Notes: a model not told the origin generated them from the sequence alone. A stretch of DNA of 64,000 nt from UBA3263 sp964554335 (GCA_964554335.1 CAZKOF010000003.1:1-64000); one strand, 5' to 3'. Counted from the stretch's first letter, positions 25,980-35,175 are shown. Program-made: numbers and translations.

Positions 25980-26978
25980 TCAGGGAACAGATCTGGTAAT
26001 TGTCAGCTTCAATAAAAGCTGAAGTGCAAAGAATCCGAAGGCAAGCCACGCCCAAAGCATGTAGTCATCTTCTGTATGCGAGAAGTTGCGGATGTCGAAC
26101 TCCGTCTTTTCCAGGGAGTCGATTTCTTTGAATACCTCCGTCAGGGCATCGGCCGAGGAAGCCGGGAAATATTTGCCGCCGGTCATCTTTGAAATCTGTT
26201 GAAGCGAGGCATCATCAATCGGTGTGGTCATGAACATGCCGATGGTATTTCCGTTTTCATCCTTGTAGGGCACGGCTTCTCCGGCAGTCGAGGCTCCGAC
26301 CCCGATAGCATAAATCTTCACTCCGAGGTCTTTGGCAATTTCGGCTGCGGTCTCGGGAGCTACGACACCGGCATTGTTCGTGCCGTCAGTTATCAGAATT
26401 ATGCTTTTGCTGACGGCAAGACCGTCCTTTATGCGGTTTATGGCCGAGGCTATACCGTCGCCGATTGCAGTGCCGTCGGCAGAGATGAGACCGACTTTGA
26501 CGCCGCCGATGTAGTTGGCGAGCAGAGCACGGTCAGATGTGAGAGGCACGGCCGAGAAGCTTTCGCCTGCAAAAAGAACAAGGCCCATGTTATCATTAAG
26601 CCGACCGTTGACAAACCGGGAAGCTACTTTCTTTGCAACCTCGAGTCTGTTGACGCGCGCCATGTCGGCAGCCTGCATGGAGCCGGAAATATCGAGCACA
26701 AGCACGATATCCGTGCCCTCGACGTTGGTTTTATTCCAGGTATCGTGGGTCTGAGGCCGAGCAATGACCACAATAAGACATGCGATTGCCATACAACGCA
26801 TTGCAAAGAGAATATGACGCAACCATGCTTTCCAACCTCCGCTGACTGCGGCCAGCGGCAAGGTCGATGAAATCCGGAGTGCCGGCTCCTTATGGCGACG
26901 GACAACATACCATGCAATCAGCGGAATCAACAGGAGCAAAAGCCATAAAGCATGGGGATGCATGAACTGAACATTCAT
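25980..26978 (-). CDS. batA: BatA: VWA domain membrane protein
   Basis: 332 residues: N-terminal membrane segments (about 8-25 and 55-75), a von Willebrand A domain with MIDAS motif DISGS and FAGESFSAVPLTSD, and a C-terminal membrane segment (about 305-325). It is the first of the two VWA proteins of the Bat operon and probably binds the BatB part. It overlaps the gene before it by four bases. Confidence 0.9.
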   Translation of the reverse strand: MNVQFMHPHALWLLLLLIPLIAWYVVRRHKEPALRISSTLPLAAVSGGWKAWLRHILFAMRCMAIACLIVVIARPQTHDTWNKTNVEGTDIVLVLDISGSMQAADMARVNRLEVAKKVASRFVNGRLNDNMGLVLFAGESFSAVPLTSDRALLANYIGGVKVGLISADGTAIGDGIASAINRIKDGLAVSKSIILITDGTNNAGVVAPETAAEIAKDLGVKIYAIGVGASTAGEAVPYKDENGNTIGMFMTTPIDDASLQQISKMTGGKYFPASSADALTEVFKEIDSLEKTEFDIRNFSHTEDDYMLWAWLAFGFFALQLLLKLTITRSVP

Positions 26979-27952
26979 CGCTTTGCCTCCTTTCCCGCCT
27001 CAACCGGTTCGGGCTCAGGCTTTGTTTTCTCAACAAACTGCATTGCCTGATTGAATGCACGCGCGTTGTCCTCGGGCAACGGACGCATACGGGCGAACTT
27101 AACATAGTCGGCCATTTCGAGAATTTCCGTCATCATGCTTGAAGCAGATTTCTCGGAAACGGTTGCATAGACCGCACGTTTTATCTGAGGCGTTGTCATC
27201 TCCATTGCATTGATGCCGAATCGGCCCTCGAGATACTGGCGAAGAATCTCGGTAAGCTCGGTATAATATTCCTTTTCGCGACCTTTCTCACAAAGCTGGC
27301 GAACTTTGAGATTCTGAAGCTCGGCCATCGCCTTCTCATAGGGAGGAACGGGCTTGACGGGGGTTGCAAGTACCTGCTTGAGTCCACCTTTGCGGTGTAA
27401 AATGTAGGCAGCCACGGCTCCGCCGATGAGCAGTAGCCCGAGCAGGATAGCCCACCAATAATAATAAATCCAGTCGGGCAACCAGTCCCAGAAATGACGC
27501 GGCTGAGCAGCTTCAGGCATCATGGCGTGCACTGTTGTCATCGTGTCTACGTCGGCGGTATAGACCTTCATGGCGAATGGTGCTGAACGGAATGTATCTA
27601 TGCCTGCCACGAGAGCTATTCCGGGCACGACAACCTCTCCGGAGTCCCAGGGCTGCACAAGAATTGTGCGCCTCAGCTGCAGACGATCGTTACCGAGGTC
27701 TGTCGTGTCGACCGGCGAGGAGTAATTGACCTCAACACCCGGATATATCTCAACAACCCGATTTGATGAGTCAACCGGATCACTGAGCCAGCGCATATTC
27801 AAGCCACGCGGCTGCACAACGTCTACATTCACCCGGCGGAGACCGCCCTGCATGACGTCGACCGAGTCAATGACGGCATTGACCTGAACGGGTCCGGCCC
27901 ATGCCGAGGCTCCGAGCAGCAGACTTGCGGATATTATTGAAGTTCTTTTCAT
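26975..27952 (-). CDS. Bat-operon membrane protein of unknown function
   Basis: 325 residues: signal peptide (MKRTSIISASLLLGASAWAG), an extracytoplasmic beta-rich domain, one membrane segment (about 165-190, YYYWWAILLGLLLIGGAVAA in part) and a cytoplasmic helical tail with EYYTELTEILRQYLEGRFG. That tail resembles the one at the end of BatD. Upstream ATGs in the same frame would remove the signal peptide from the N-terminus, so ATG 27952 was chosen. It lies between the DUF58 gene and batA in the usual Bat operon order and is probably part of the same complex. Confidence 0.75.
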   Translation of the reverse strand: MKRTSIISASLLLGASAWAGPVQVNAVIDSVDVMQGGLRRVNVDVVQPRGLNMRWLSDPVDSSNRVVEIYPGVEVNYSSPVDTTDLGNDRLQLRRTILVQPWDSGEVVVPGIALVAGIDTFRSAPFAMKVYTADVDTMTTVHAMMPEAAQPRHFWDWLPDWIYYYWWAILLGLLLIGGAVAAYILHRKGGLKQVLATPVKPVPPYEKAMAELQNLKVRQLCEKGREKEYYTELTEILRQYLEGRFGINAMEMTTPQIKRAVYATVSEKSASSMMTEILEMADYVKFARMRPLPEDNARAFNQAMQFVEKTKPEPEPVEAGKEAKR

Positions 27953-27963
27953 AGAGACCAATC

Positions 27964-28839
27964 TTATTTTACCCCACGTTGATGGAACAGAGCCATCAGC
28001 GCCTTGACATAATCGTCGTCGGTGGCAATCGATGCGCAATCGACCTTACATTTGTTTAGGGTTGCGGTCATGGTCTGCTGGCGGTCGTACCACCATTTGT
28101 CGTAGACCTTGCGCACTTTCGCCGACGATGTGTCAACCCAACATTCGCGTCCGCTTTCGAGGTCGCTTACGCGGATAAGGCCCACCGAGGGGAGCTTGGC
28201 GTCGCGCTTGTCATAAACCTGAATGGCGGTTACGTCATGCTTGCGGGCGGCTATCGACATAGGCTGATAGTAGTCATGCTCATCGATGAAGTCGCTGATG
28301 ACAAAAGCCGAGCAGTGCTTCTTGATGACATCGCTGAGATAACGCATCGCCTCGCCGATATCCGTTCCGTTCTCCTGAGGATTGAAATCGAGGAGTTCGC
28401 GAATGATGTAGAGAATATGGCGCATACCCTTTTTAGGAGGTATGAACTTCTCGATTTTCGATGAGAAGAAGACCACGCCGATTTTATCGTTGTTCTGCGA
28501 CGCGGAGAAAGCAAGTGTGGCTGCAATCTCGGCAATCATTTCGCGCTTCTGCTCTCCTACCGCACCGAAAAGACGGCTTCCGCTGACGTCGACCAGAAGC
28601 ATGAGCGTCAGTTCGCGCTCCTCCTCATAGACTTTAACGTAGGGGTGGTTCTGGCGAGCGGTGACGTTCCAGTCAATGTCGCGGATGTCGTCGCCATACT
28701 GATATTCGCGCACTTCGCTGAAAGTCATTCCGCGCCCTTTGAAAGCCGAATGATACTCTCCCGCAAAAATGTTGCGCGAGAGTCCTTTGGTCTTGATTTC
28801 AATCCGGCGGACCTTTTTCAGCAGTTCGTTTGCGTCCAT
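27964..28839 (-). CDS. DUF58 domain protein of the Bat operon
   Basis: 291 residues with the DUF58 core (AFKGRGMTFSEVREYQYGDD, then IRDIDWNVTARQNHPYVKVY) and VWA-like DVSGSRLF in the middle. DUF58 proteins usually follow MoxR ATPases and are thought to be their partners in protein complex assembly. It begins two bases before the moxR stop on this strand and is followed by the Bat membrane proteins. Confidence 0.9.
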   Translation of the reverse strand: MDANELLKKVRRIEIKTKGLSRNIFAGEYHSAFKGRGMTFSEVREYQYGDDIRDIDWNVTARQNHPYVKVYEEERELTLMLLVDVSGSRLFGAVGEQKREMIAEIAATLAFSASQNNDKIGVVFFSSKIEKFIPPKKGMRHILYIIRELLDFNPQENGTDIGEAMRYLSDVIKKHCSAFVISDFIDEHDYYQPMSIAARKHDVTAIQVYDKRDAKLPSVGLIRVSDLESGRECWVDTSSAKVRKVYDKWWYDRQQTMTATLNKCKVDCASIATDDDYVKALMALFHQRGVK

Positions 28840-28841
28840 CG

Positions 28842-29837
28842 TCAGGGAACTTGTACCTTGTCAAGAATTGATGAGATGACCTCGTCGGTCGTTATATTGT
28901 TGGCCTCGGCCTCATAGCTCAGGCCGATGCGGTGACGAAGCACATCGTGGCAAACTGCGCGGACATCATCGGGGACCACAAAACCGCGGTGCTGCAGGAA
29001 AGCATACGCACGCGCCGCCTTTGCAAGCGCGATGGAAGCACGCGGCGATGCCCCGAACGAGATTATACTCTTAAGGTCGGTAAGTTCGTAGTCGTCGGGG
29101 AAGCGGGTAGCGAAAACGATGTCAACAATGTACCGTTCAATCTTCTCGTCGATATAAATGCCGGCAACTGTCTGCTGCGCGTCGAGCACCTCCTCGGGCT
29201 TAATCAGCGGACGGATTTCCGTTTTAACCGGCGAGATATTTTGGCGGATAATCAGTTTTTCATCCTCGCGGGTCGGATAGCTGATGACAACTTTCAGCAG
29301 GAAACGGTCAACCTGCGCTTCGGGCAGCGGGTATGTTCCCTCCTGCTCGATGGGGTTCTGAGTCGCCATGACAAGGAAAGGCTCGTCGAGTTTGAACGTA
29401 TTGTCGCCGATAGTTACCTGACGCTCCTGCATGGCTTCGAGCAGCGCTGACTGCACTTTTGCCGGAGCACGGTTGATTTCATCTGCGAGCACGAAATTGG
29501 CGAAAACAGGACCACGCTTAACCTGAAAGGTTTCGTTCTTGACGGAGTAGACCATAGTGCCGATAACGTCTGCCGGCAGCAGATCGGGGGTGAACTGAAT
29601 GCGGCTGAACTTGGCGTCGATAAGCTGGCTGAGAGTTTTGATTGCAAGAGTTTTCGCCAGACCGGGCACACCTTCAAGCAGCACGTGTCCGTTGCTCAAC
29701 AGAGCAATCAGAAGTGATTCCACAAGATGTTTCTGGCCAACGATTGTCTGGTCCATGCCTTTGACAATCATGTCGATGAAATTGCTTTTCGCGGCGACTA
29801 TCTCATTGAGTTCGCGAATATTTACCGGTTCACTCAT
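28842..29837 (-). CDS. moxR: MoxR-type AAA+ ATPase
   Basis: 331 residues. The Walker A motif is GVPGLAKT, followed by RIQFTPDLLPADVIG and the Walker B/sensor region FVLADEINRAPAKVQSALLE. GTYPLPEAQVDRFLL is the arginine-finger-type stretch. MoxR ATPases act as chaperones that activate or assemble VWA-domain partners, here the DUF58/BatA/BatB proteins. It is the first gene of the Bat operon. Confidence 0.95.
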   Translation of the reverse strand: MSEPVNIRELNEIVAAKSNFIDMIVKGMDQTIVGQKHLVESLLIALLSNGHVLLEGVPGLAKTLAIKTLSQLIDAKFSRIQFTPDLLPADVIGTMVYSVKNETFQVKRGPVFANFVLADEINRAPAKVQSALLEAMQERQVTIGDNTFKLDEPFLVMATQNPIEQEGTYPLPEAQVDRFLLKVVISYPTREDEKLIIRQNISPVKTEIRPLIKPEEVLDAQQTVAGIYIDEKIERYIVDIVFATRFPDDYELTDLKSIISFGASPRASIALAKAARAYAFLQHRGFVVPDDVRAVCHDVLRHRIGLSYEAEANNITTDEVISSILDKVQVP

Positions 29838-29882
29838 AGTGTTGTTAAGAGTTATATATTTCTCAAAATTGGGTTAACGGCG

Positions 29883-29907
29883 CAAAATTAACTATTTAAC
29901 AAATATA
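29883..29907 (-). promoter_or_regulatory. Candidate -7 boxes before moxR
   Basis: On the minus strand TAATTTTG (plus 29883-29890) and TATATTTG (plus 29900-29907) lie 46 and 63 bases before the moxR start. Neither has a clear TTG at the right distance. Confidence 0.4.
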
Positions 29908-29950
29908 GGAAGCGTTCCGTTTAGTTAATTATTATTATTTTTGACTATCG

Positions 29951-30904
29951 TCAGTTAAAGCGCGCGTAGATTTCCCGTGCTTTTTTCTCAGCTGCGGCGA
30001 TTTGCTCCTCATTGTCAGGGTTCAGACCGAGCGATGAAGCCGACGGGATAACAACTACTGTCCCGGCGCTGATGCGGTCGGGATGACCGAGTCTGTCAGC
30101 ATTGGCTTCGTAGATATAAACCCAGAATTCCAGGCGACCATAATGAGCTCGCGACATCGTTGTCAAAAAACGCTGCGGGGTGATGGTATCTGTAATCATC
30201 GGTTGGGACTCCGCCGGCTTCTCCGACTCAACAGGAGGAACCGCCGGCTCCTCCGTAGCCTCAACGGTTTCGGCGGCACCATGGTGGTCAACTGCCGTTT
30301 GTTCGACGACAGCACTGTCCGCAATCGGTGACTCAGGCACGAAGTCACGCGCAAACCATCCCAGCGCGAGGCAGGCAATGCACGATGCCGCCCAGCCATA
30401 CCAGGCCCGTGAACTGCGGCTCGACTTATGCGCCGGTCTATATTCAGGCGGCGCGGGATCAGGTCGCGCCGCCTCATCTTCCATGCTGACAGAGGGAGCT
30501 GATACCGGTTCCGGATCAGGTTCCGGGCGAGGCTCGGGAGCGGCGTCTTCGCGTTCTTCGAATTCAGCGGCTTCAGCAATCTCCTCTGAGGGTTGCTCCT
30601 CTGCCGGCTCTACAACACTCAAAGCGTCATTCTCCCACTCCCCTTCAGGCAGCTCTATTGCCTCAAAAGCGGAAAACGGGGCATTCAACTCTTCGGCAAT
30701 AGCCGAATCGGGGGCGAAGGCGACCGACTCCCCGGTCACTACAAAAACCCCGATGCCGGGAATCTCAACTTTTCCCTCGGCCTCAAGTTCTTCAGCAGCC
30801 AGCCGGAAAGTTTCACGGATGAAGTTCTCGGCATCATCGGACGACGACTGTGTCAGCCCGGCCACGCTTGTGGCAAGCTCCGAAAGAATTATCACTTTAT
30901 TCAT
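29951..30904 (-). CDS. HU-like domain, membrane helix and LysM-like domain fusion
   Basis: 317 residues. About 1-85 resembles the HU/IHF fold (MNKVIILSELATSVAGLTQS, then KVEIPGIGVFVV), but with a short, altered arm. An acidic Pro/Glu-rich linker (about 88-155) and a basic stretch (HKSSRSSR) lead into one membrane helix (about 167-187). A second acidic linker is followed by a LysM-like domain (about 244-290: RFLTTMSRAHYGRLEFWVYI, YEANADRLGHPDRISAGTVV). Positive charges before the helix predict the HU part inside and the LysM part in the periplasm. It overlaps an ordinary-length HU gene by 8 bases, downstream of engB. Whether it still binds DNA is not shown. Confidence 0.7.
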   Translation of the reverse strand: MNKVIILSELATSVAGLTQSSSDDAENFIRETFRLAAEELEAEGKVEIPGIGVFVVTGESVAFAPDSAIAEELNAPFSAFEAIELPEGEWENDALSVVEPAEEQPSEEIAEAAEFEEREDAAPEPRPEPDPEPVSAPSVSMEDEAARPDPAPPEYRPAHKSSRSSRAWYGWAASCIACLALGWFARDFVPESPIADSAVVEQTAVDHHGAAETVEATEEPAVPPVESEKPAESQPMITDTITPQRFLTTMSRAHYGRLEFWVYIYEANADRLGHPDRISAGTVVVIPSASSLGLNPDNEEQIAAAEKKAREIYARFN

Positions 30905-31181
30905 CGCTTTTGGGGTCGATCAGTTTGCGTAATTTACCGGCCGGGCGGAATGTCAACTCGATTTCAGGAGGCAAAAGCATATGCGAACCCGACGAGCGAT
31001 CAACAACAATCCGCTCATCATGCTTTATAGCCTCAAAATTGCCGAACGATGGGATAGCAACCGAGTCGAGTTCCCCGCAGTGTATCAACAAAGCTTTTGC
31101 CACGGCCTCAAGCAGAGTTTCCGCGGTCCTGCGGTCACGCCCCGTCCTTCTGCTCAGTTCCGATATGAATTGCTTACCCAT
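30897..31181 (-). CDS. HU/IHF-family DNA-binding protein, divergent
   Basis: 94 residues, the usual HU length. It keeps the helical front (FISELSRRTGRDRRTAETLL) and the SFGNFEAIKHDERIV turn, but the arm region (VDRSSGSHMLLPPEIELTFRP) is not the canonical one. A nucleoid-structuring role is likely. It starts two bases after the engB stop and overlaps the HU/LysM gene, so the three form one unit. Confidence 0.85.
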   Translation of the reverse strand: MGKQFISELSRRTGRDRRTAETLLEAVAKALLIHCGELDSVAIPSFGNFEAIKHDERIVVDRSSGSHMLLPPEIELTFRPAGKLRKLIDPKSDE

Positions 31182-31183
31182 TT

Positions 31184-31804
31184 TCAGTCGAAAGATGTCT
31201 GCACAGGCAGGTTGTTAAGTTCATCAATGTAATCGAGCAGCTCCTCGCGTCCGAATCCGGTTTCCGAGGATGTGACGAAAATCGGAGGAAGCTCGACCCA
31301 CTGCTCAAGGAGCTTTTTCTTATAGTTCTCGATATTGGTTTCGGCGGCAACCTTTCCGAGTTTGTCGACTTTTGTGAAAACAATCGCGAAAGGCACACCG
31401 TTTTCGCCAAGCCACTCCATGAATTCGAGATCGATTTTCTGCGGTTCGTGGCGGGAGTCAACAAGCACGAACAACGACGTCATCTGCGGACGGTCGATGA
31501 TGTAGCCGCTGATGATACGTTCAAGTTTCCTGCGGTCCTCCTTGCTTCGCTTGGCATAACCGTAGCCGGGAAGATCCACGATATACCAGCCGTCGTTGAT
31601 GAGAAAATGGTTAATCAGAGTTGTCTTTCCGGGGGTTGCCGACGTCATCGCAAGTTTGCGCTTGCCGGTCAACATGTTGATAAGCGATGACTTGCCGACA
31701 TTGCTTCGCCCGATGAAGGCATATTCATGAAGCGACGTAGCAGGACATCGGCCGACATCACTGTTGCTGATTTCAAATTTTGCTGATTTTATCTGCATGT
31801 TCAA
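31184..31804 (-). CDS. engB: Ribosome biogenesis GTPase EngB (YsxC/YihA)
   Basis: 206 residues with all G motifs: GRSNVGKSSL (G1), TPGKT (G2), DLPGYG (G3) and TKVDK (G4). It helps in assembly of the large ribosomal subunit and is usually essential. Length is normal. It is the first gene of a three-gene minus-strand unit with two HU-type genes, and its promoter is divergent from that of lpxD. Confidence 0.95.
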   Translation of the reverse strand: MNMQIKSAKFEISNSDVGRCPATSLHEYAFIGRSNVGKSSLINMLTGKRKLAMTSATPGKTTLINHFLINDGWYIVDLPGYGYAKRSKEDRRKLERIISGYIIDRPQMTSLFVLVDSRHEPQKIDLEFMEWLGENGVPFAIVFTKVDKLGKVAAETNIENYKKKLLEQWVELPPIFVTSSETGFGREELLDYIDELNNLPVQTSFD

Positions 31805-31838
31805 GTTATGAGGTTATGAGAGAGTGGGTAAATCCGTG

Positions 31839-31868
31839 CAAAGTTACACATAATATTTAATATAACAA
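31839..31868 (-). promoter_or_regulatory. Promoter of engB
   Basis: On the minus strand TTG (plus 31866-31868) is 19 bases from TAACTTTG (plus 31839-31846), which is 34 bases before the engB start. Confidence 0.7.
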
Positions 31869-31871
31869 CTA

Positions 31872-31902
31872 TTGGCCAAATGTAGTTTTTTTCGTAACTT
31901 TG
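31872..31902 (+). promoter_or_regulatory. Promoter of lpxD operon
   Basis: TTG (31872-31874) and TAACTTTG (31895-31902) are 20 bases apart, 33 bases before the lpxD ATG. Confidence 0.75.
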
Positions 31903-31935
31903 CGGCGCTTAATCGAGCCAAAATATCAGTATCAA

Positions 31936-32964
31936 ATGGAATTTTCCGCACAGCAGATAGCAGAACTACTCGGAGGAGCCGTCGACGGCAATCCCGACGT
32001 GCAACTTTCAACATTCGACAAAATCGAGAGCGCCGGGCCGCAGGCTCTGACGTTCCTGTCCAATCTCAAATATTCCCATTTTTTATACACTACCCGGGCC
32101 GGAGCCGTACTCGTCGGTCGCGACTTTGTTCCAACGGAGAAGGTTCCGACTACCCTGATCCGTGTCGATGACCCCTATGCCGCTTTGGCTCAGCTGATGC
32201 GCATGGCAGACGCCCTTATGAATCCTCAGCCTTCGGGCATCGAGGAACCCTCGTATATTGCCGACGGGGTAACGGTGCCGACCGACTGCTATATCGGCGC
32301 ATTCGCCTACATCGGCGCAGGAGCGAAACTGGGAGAGGGAGTGCGCATTTACCCCCAGGCCTATGTCGGTCAAGGGATTGAAATCGGCGAAGGCACAATC
32401 ATCTACTCCGGTGCAAAAATCTACCGCGGCAGTAAAATCGGGCGTAACTGCGTGATTCATGCCGGAGTAGTTATCGGTGGCGACGGTTTCGGGTTTGCGC
32501 CCAATCCCGACGGGACCTACACAAAGATTCCCCAGCTCGGAATCGCCGAGATTGCCGACAATGTTGAAATCGGCGCCAACACGACGGTTGACCGTGCGAC
32601 TATGGGCCGCACATATGTTGGAGAAGGAACCAAGCTCGACAACCTCATACAGGTTGCCCATAATGTTGAAATCGGACGCAACAATGTCATGGCATCACAG
32701 GTCGGAATTGCCGGATCGGCAAAAATCGGCGACCACTGCATGATTGGCGGCCAGGTCGGTATCGCCGGCCATATAACGATTGGCAACAACGTGAACATAG
32801 GAGCACAGAGCGGCGTGCACACCTCAACGCTTTCCGGTCGTACCGTCATGGGCTCACCGACAATAGATGCGCGCAAGTGGCTGCGCAATGCCGGCTACGT
32901 CAACCGCATTTCAGAACTCTTCGAGCGCGTTACCAAGATAGAAAAAAATCTCACAAAACAATAA
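31936..32964 (+). CDS. lpxD: UDP-3-O-acylglucosamine N-acyltransferase
   Basis: 342 residues. It adds the N-linked hydroxyacyl chain to UDP-3-O-acyl-glucosamine in lipid A synthesis. After the N-terminal uridine-binding domain (about 1-100) the chain is a left-handed beta-helix of hexapeptide repeats (VRIYPQAYVG, VIHAGVVIGGDGFGF with the catalytic-site histidine region, VEIGANTTVDRAT). ATG 31936 (MEFSAQQIAELLGG) was chosen because the in-frame codon at 31900 lies on the promoter -7 box. It is followed at once by lpxC/fabZ and lpxA. Confidence 0.95.
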   Translation: MEFSAQQIAELLGGAVDGNPDVQLSTFDKIESAGPQALTFLSNLKYSHFLYTTRAGAVLVGRDFVPTEKVPTTLIRVDDPYAALAQLMRMADALMNPQPSGIEEPSYIADGVTVPTDCYIGAFAYIGAGAKLGEGVRIYPQAYVGQGIEIGEGTIIYSGAKIYRGSKIGRNCVIHAGVVIGGDGFGFAPNPDGTYTKIPQLGIAEIADNVEIGANTTVDRATMGRTYVGEGTKLDNLIQVAHNVEIGRNNVMASQVGIAGSAKIGDHCMIGGQVGIAGHITIGNNVNIGAQSGVHTSTLSGRTVMGSPTIDARKWLRNAGYVNRISELFERVTKIEKNLTKQ

Positions 32965-32971
32965 TATAATC

Positions 32972-34348
32972 ATGAAGCAAACCACAATCAAAAACGGCTT
33001 CACCATTGCGGGCAAAGGACTGCACACCGGTCTTGATATTGTTGCCGAGTTCTGTCCTGCTCCTGAAAACCACGGATATAAAATTCAGCGTATAGACCTC
33101 GAAGACCAACCGATAATCGATGCCGTAGCCGAAAACGTAAAGGCCACCACACGCGGAACCGTAATCGGTCGCGGCGACGTTGTCATCTCAACTATCGAAC
33201 ACTCGATGGCTGCGCTCTATGCCGCCGGAATCGACAATGTGCTAATAAAGGTCAATGCTCCCGAGATGCCGATACTCGACGGCTCCTCGCGCGAAATTTC
33301 CGATGCCATCATCGCCGCCGGCATCGAGGAGCAGGAGGCCGAAAAGGAATTCTACGTTGTCAAACAGAAAATAGAGGTGCGCGATGACACAACCGGCGCC
33401 TCAATCATCGTTCTTCCCGACGACAACTTCAGCATCGACACGATGGTTGCCTTCGACAGTCCGGTGATTCCCAACCAGTTCGCCAGCATGGATAACATCG
33501 ACCTTTTCTACAATGAAATATCCGGCGCACGCACGTTCGTGTTTGTCCGCGAAATCGAACCGCTGCTTGAGGCGAACCTCATCAAAGGCGGAGACCTCGA
33601 CAATGCCATTGTTATCTACGACAAGCCGATGGAACAGAGTGCACTGGACCACATCGCAGACCTGACAGGCGCGCCCCGCATCGACGCCACTGAATTCGGA
33701 TACTTGCGTCCCCTGGAGCACGACAACGAACCCGCACGCCATAAACTCCTCGACGTTATCGGCGACCTGGCACTCATCGGCCGCCCCATCAAAGGCCGCG
33801 TGATTGCAACCCGTCCCGGCCATTCGCTCAACACCACTTTGGCGAAGCAGATTCGCAAAGACCTCAAGCGCCAGGAGATCCAGGCACCCGGCTATAACCC
33901 CAACGTTGAGCCGGTGCTCGACATCAACGCCATCCGCGAGAAACTCCCCCACCGCTACCCCTTCCTTCTGGTAGACAAGATTATCGAAATCGGCAAGAAG
34001 CACATTGTCGGCGTCAAGAACGTGACCGTCAACGAGCCGTTCTTCCAGGGCCACTTTCCACAGGAACCCGTGATGCCCGGCGTACTCCAAATCGAGGCCA
34101 TGGCCCAAACCGGCGGCCTGTTGGTTCTCAGTCAGGTAGACGAACCCGAGCGCTACTCGACCTACTTCATGAAAATCGATAACGTGAAGTTCCGCCAGAA
34201 AGTTGTCCCGGGCGACACACTGATTTTCCACGTCTCTTTCCAGACACCGCTGCGCCGCGGTTGTGCAATCATGAAAGGCTATGCCTTTGTTGGAGAAAAG
34301 ATTGTTACCGAATGTGAGTTCATGGCTCAAATTGTCAAAAACAAATAA
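32972..34348 (+). CDS. lpxC/fabZ: LpxC-FabZ fusion: deacetylase plus 3-hydroxyacyl-ACP dehydratase
   Basis: 458 residues, two enzymes in one chain. About 1-305 is LpxC, the zinc deacetylase that commits UDP-3-O-acyl-GlcNAc to lipid A: EHSMAALYAAGIDN holds one zinc histidine, followed by the EMPILDGSS and H-KLLDVIGDLALIG regions. About 310-458 is FabZ, the fatty acid dehydratase: LPHRYPFLLVDKI has the active His and HFPQEPVMPGVLQIEAMAQ the acidic partner. The fusion is a known feature of Bacteroidetes and couples lipid A and fatty acid synthesis. Both active sites appear intact. Confidence 0.95.
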   Translation: MKQTTIKNGFTIAGKGLHTGLDIVAEFCPAPENHGYKIQRIDLEDQPIIDAVAENVKATTRGTVIGRGDVVISTIEHSMAALYAAGIDNVLIKVNAPEMPILDGSSREISDAIIAAGIEEQEAEKEFYVVKQKIEVRDDTTGASIIVLPDDNFSIDTMVAFDSPVIPNQFASMDNIDLFYNEISGARTFVFVREIEPLLEANLIKGGDLDNAIVIYDKPMEQSALDHIADLTGAPRIDATEFGYLRPLEHDNEPARHKLLDVIGDLALIGRPIKGRVIATRPGHSLNTTLAKQIRKDLKRQEIQAPGYNPNVEPVLDINAIREKLPHRYPFLLVDKIIEIGKKHIVGVKNVTVNEPFFQGHFPQEPVMPGVLQIEAMAQTGGLLVLSQVDEPERYSTYFMKIDNVKFRQKVVPGDTLIFHVSFQTPLRRGCAIMKGYAFVGEKIVTECEFMAQIVKNK

Positions 34349-34350
34349 TC

Positions 34351-35127
34351 ATGCAGCCGTTATACACTATCCACCCCGACGCACGCATTGCCGAGGGGGT
34401 GGTTATCGACCCTTTTGTCTATGTAGCAGCCGACGTTGAAATCGGCGAAGGCACACACCTCTATCCCGGCGCAATCGTCTTGGACGGCGCGCGCATCGGC
34501 AAAAATTGCCGTATCCACTCCGGCGCCGTTATTGCCGGCGAGCCGCAGGACCTGAAGTTCAAAGGCGAAGTGACAACCGCCGTCATCGGCGACAACAGTA
34601 TTATCCGCGAAAGCGCTACGGTCAACCGCGGCACAGTCTCCAAAGGCACAACGATTGTCGGCGCCAATTGCCTGATTATGGCATACTCGCACATTGCCCA
34701 CGACTGCGTCGTCGGCGACAACGTCATAATCTCCAATGCCAGCCAGATTGCCGGAGAAGTCAGGATAGACCACCATGCGGTCATCGGTGGCGGCTCGCTG
34801 ATTCACCAGTTCTGCCACATTGGTGCTCACATAATGATGCAGGGCGGCTCACTCGTCAATAAAGACGTGCCTCCTTATATTATGTGCGCACGCAACCCCA
34901 TCAGCTATGCCGGCATCAATGTTGTCGGGCTCCGTCGCCGCGGTTTCAGCTCAGACGAGATTTCGACCCTGCAGGAGATATATCGCTACATCTTCTCAAG
35001 CGATTTGAACACTACCGACGCCATTATTGCCGTTGAGGCGAATGTTCCCGATTCCCCTTTCCGGAGCGAAATCATTAACTTCGTTCGCAACTCCCACCGC
35101 GGAATTCTCAAAGGCAATAACTACTAA
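34351..35127 (+). CDS. lpxA: UDP-N-acetylglucosamine acyltransferase
   Basis: 258 residues. It attaches a 3-hydroxyacyl chain to UDP-GlcNAc, the first step of lipid A synthesis. The beta-helix hexapeptide repeats (IGEGTHLYPGAIV, IGKNCRIHSGAVI) fill the front; AYSHIAHDCVVGDN carries the catalytic histidine region, and the C-terminal helical part (RRRGFSSDEISTLQEIYRYI) is typical. It starts two bases after lpxC/fabZ and is the last gene before a terminator. Confidence 0.95.
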   Translation: MQPLYTIHPDARIAEGVVIDPFVYVAADVEIGEGTHLYPGAIVLDGARIGKNCRIHSGAVIAGEPQDLKFKGEVTTAVIGDNSIIRESATVNRGTVSKGTTIVGANCLIMAYSHIAHDCVVGDNVIISNASQIAGEVRIDHHAVIGGGSLIHQFCHIGAHIMMQGGSLVNKDVPPYIMCARNPISYAGINVVGLRRRGFSSDEISTLQEIYRYIFSSDLNTTDAIIAVEANVPDSPFRSEIINFVRNSHRGILKGNNY

Positions 35128-35175
35128 TACTCAGCCAATCAAGCTATTATCTTTCACGGCTAATTTATTCATTAA

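Noticed and set aside
24794..25999. Plus-strand ORF of 401 codons opposite batB/C
   Set aside because: It is antisense to a clear VWA protein in a conserved operon and has no domain of its own.
33401..34330. Minus-strand ORF of 309 codons opposite lpxC/fabZ
   Set aside because: Shadow frame of a conserved two-enzyme gene; no motif, promoter or start context.
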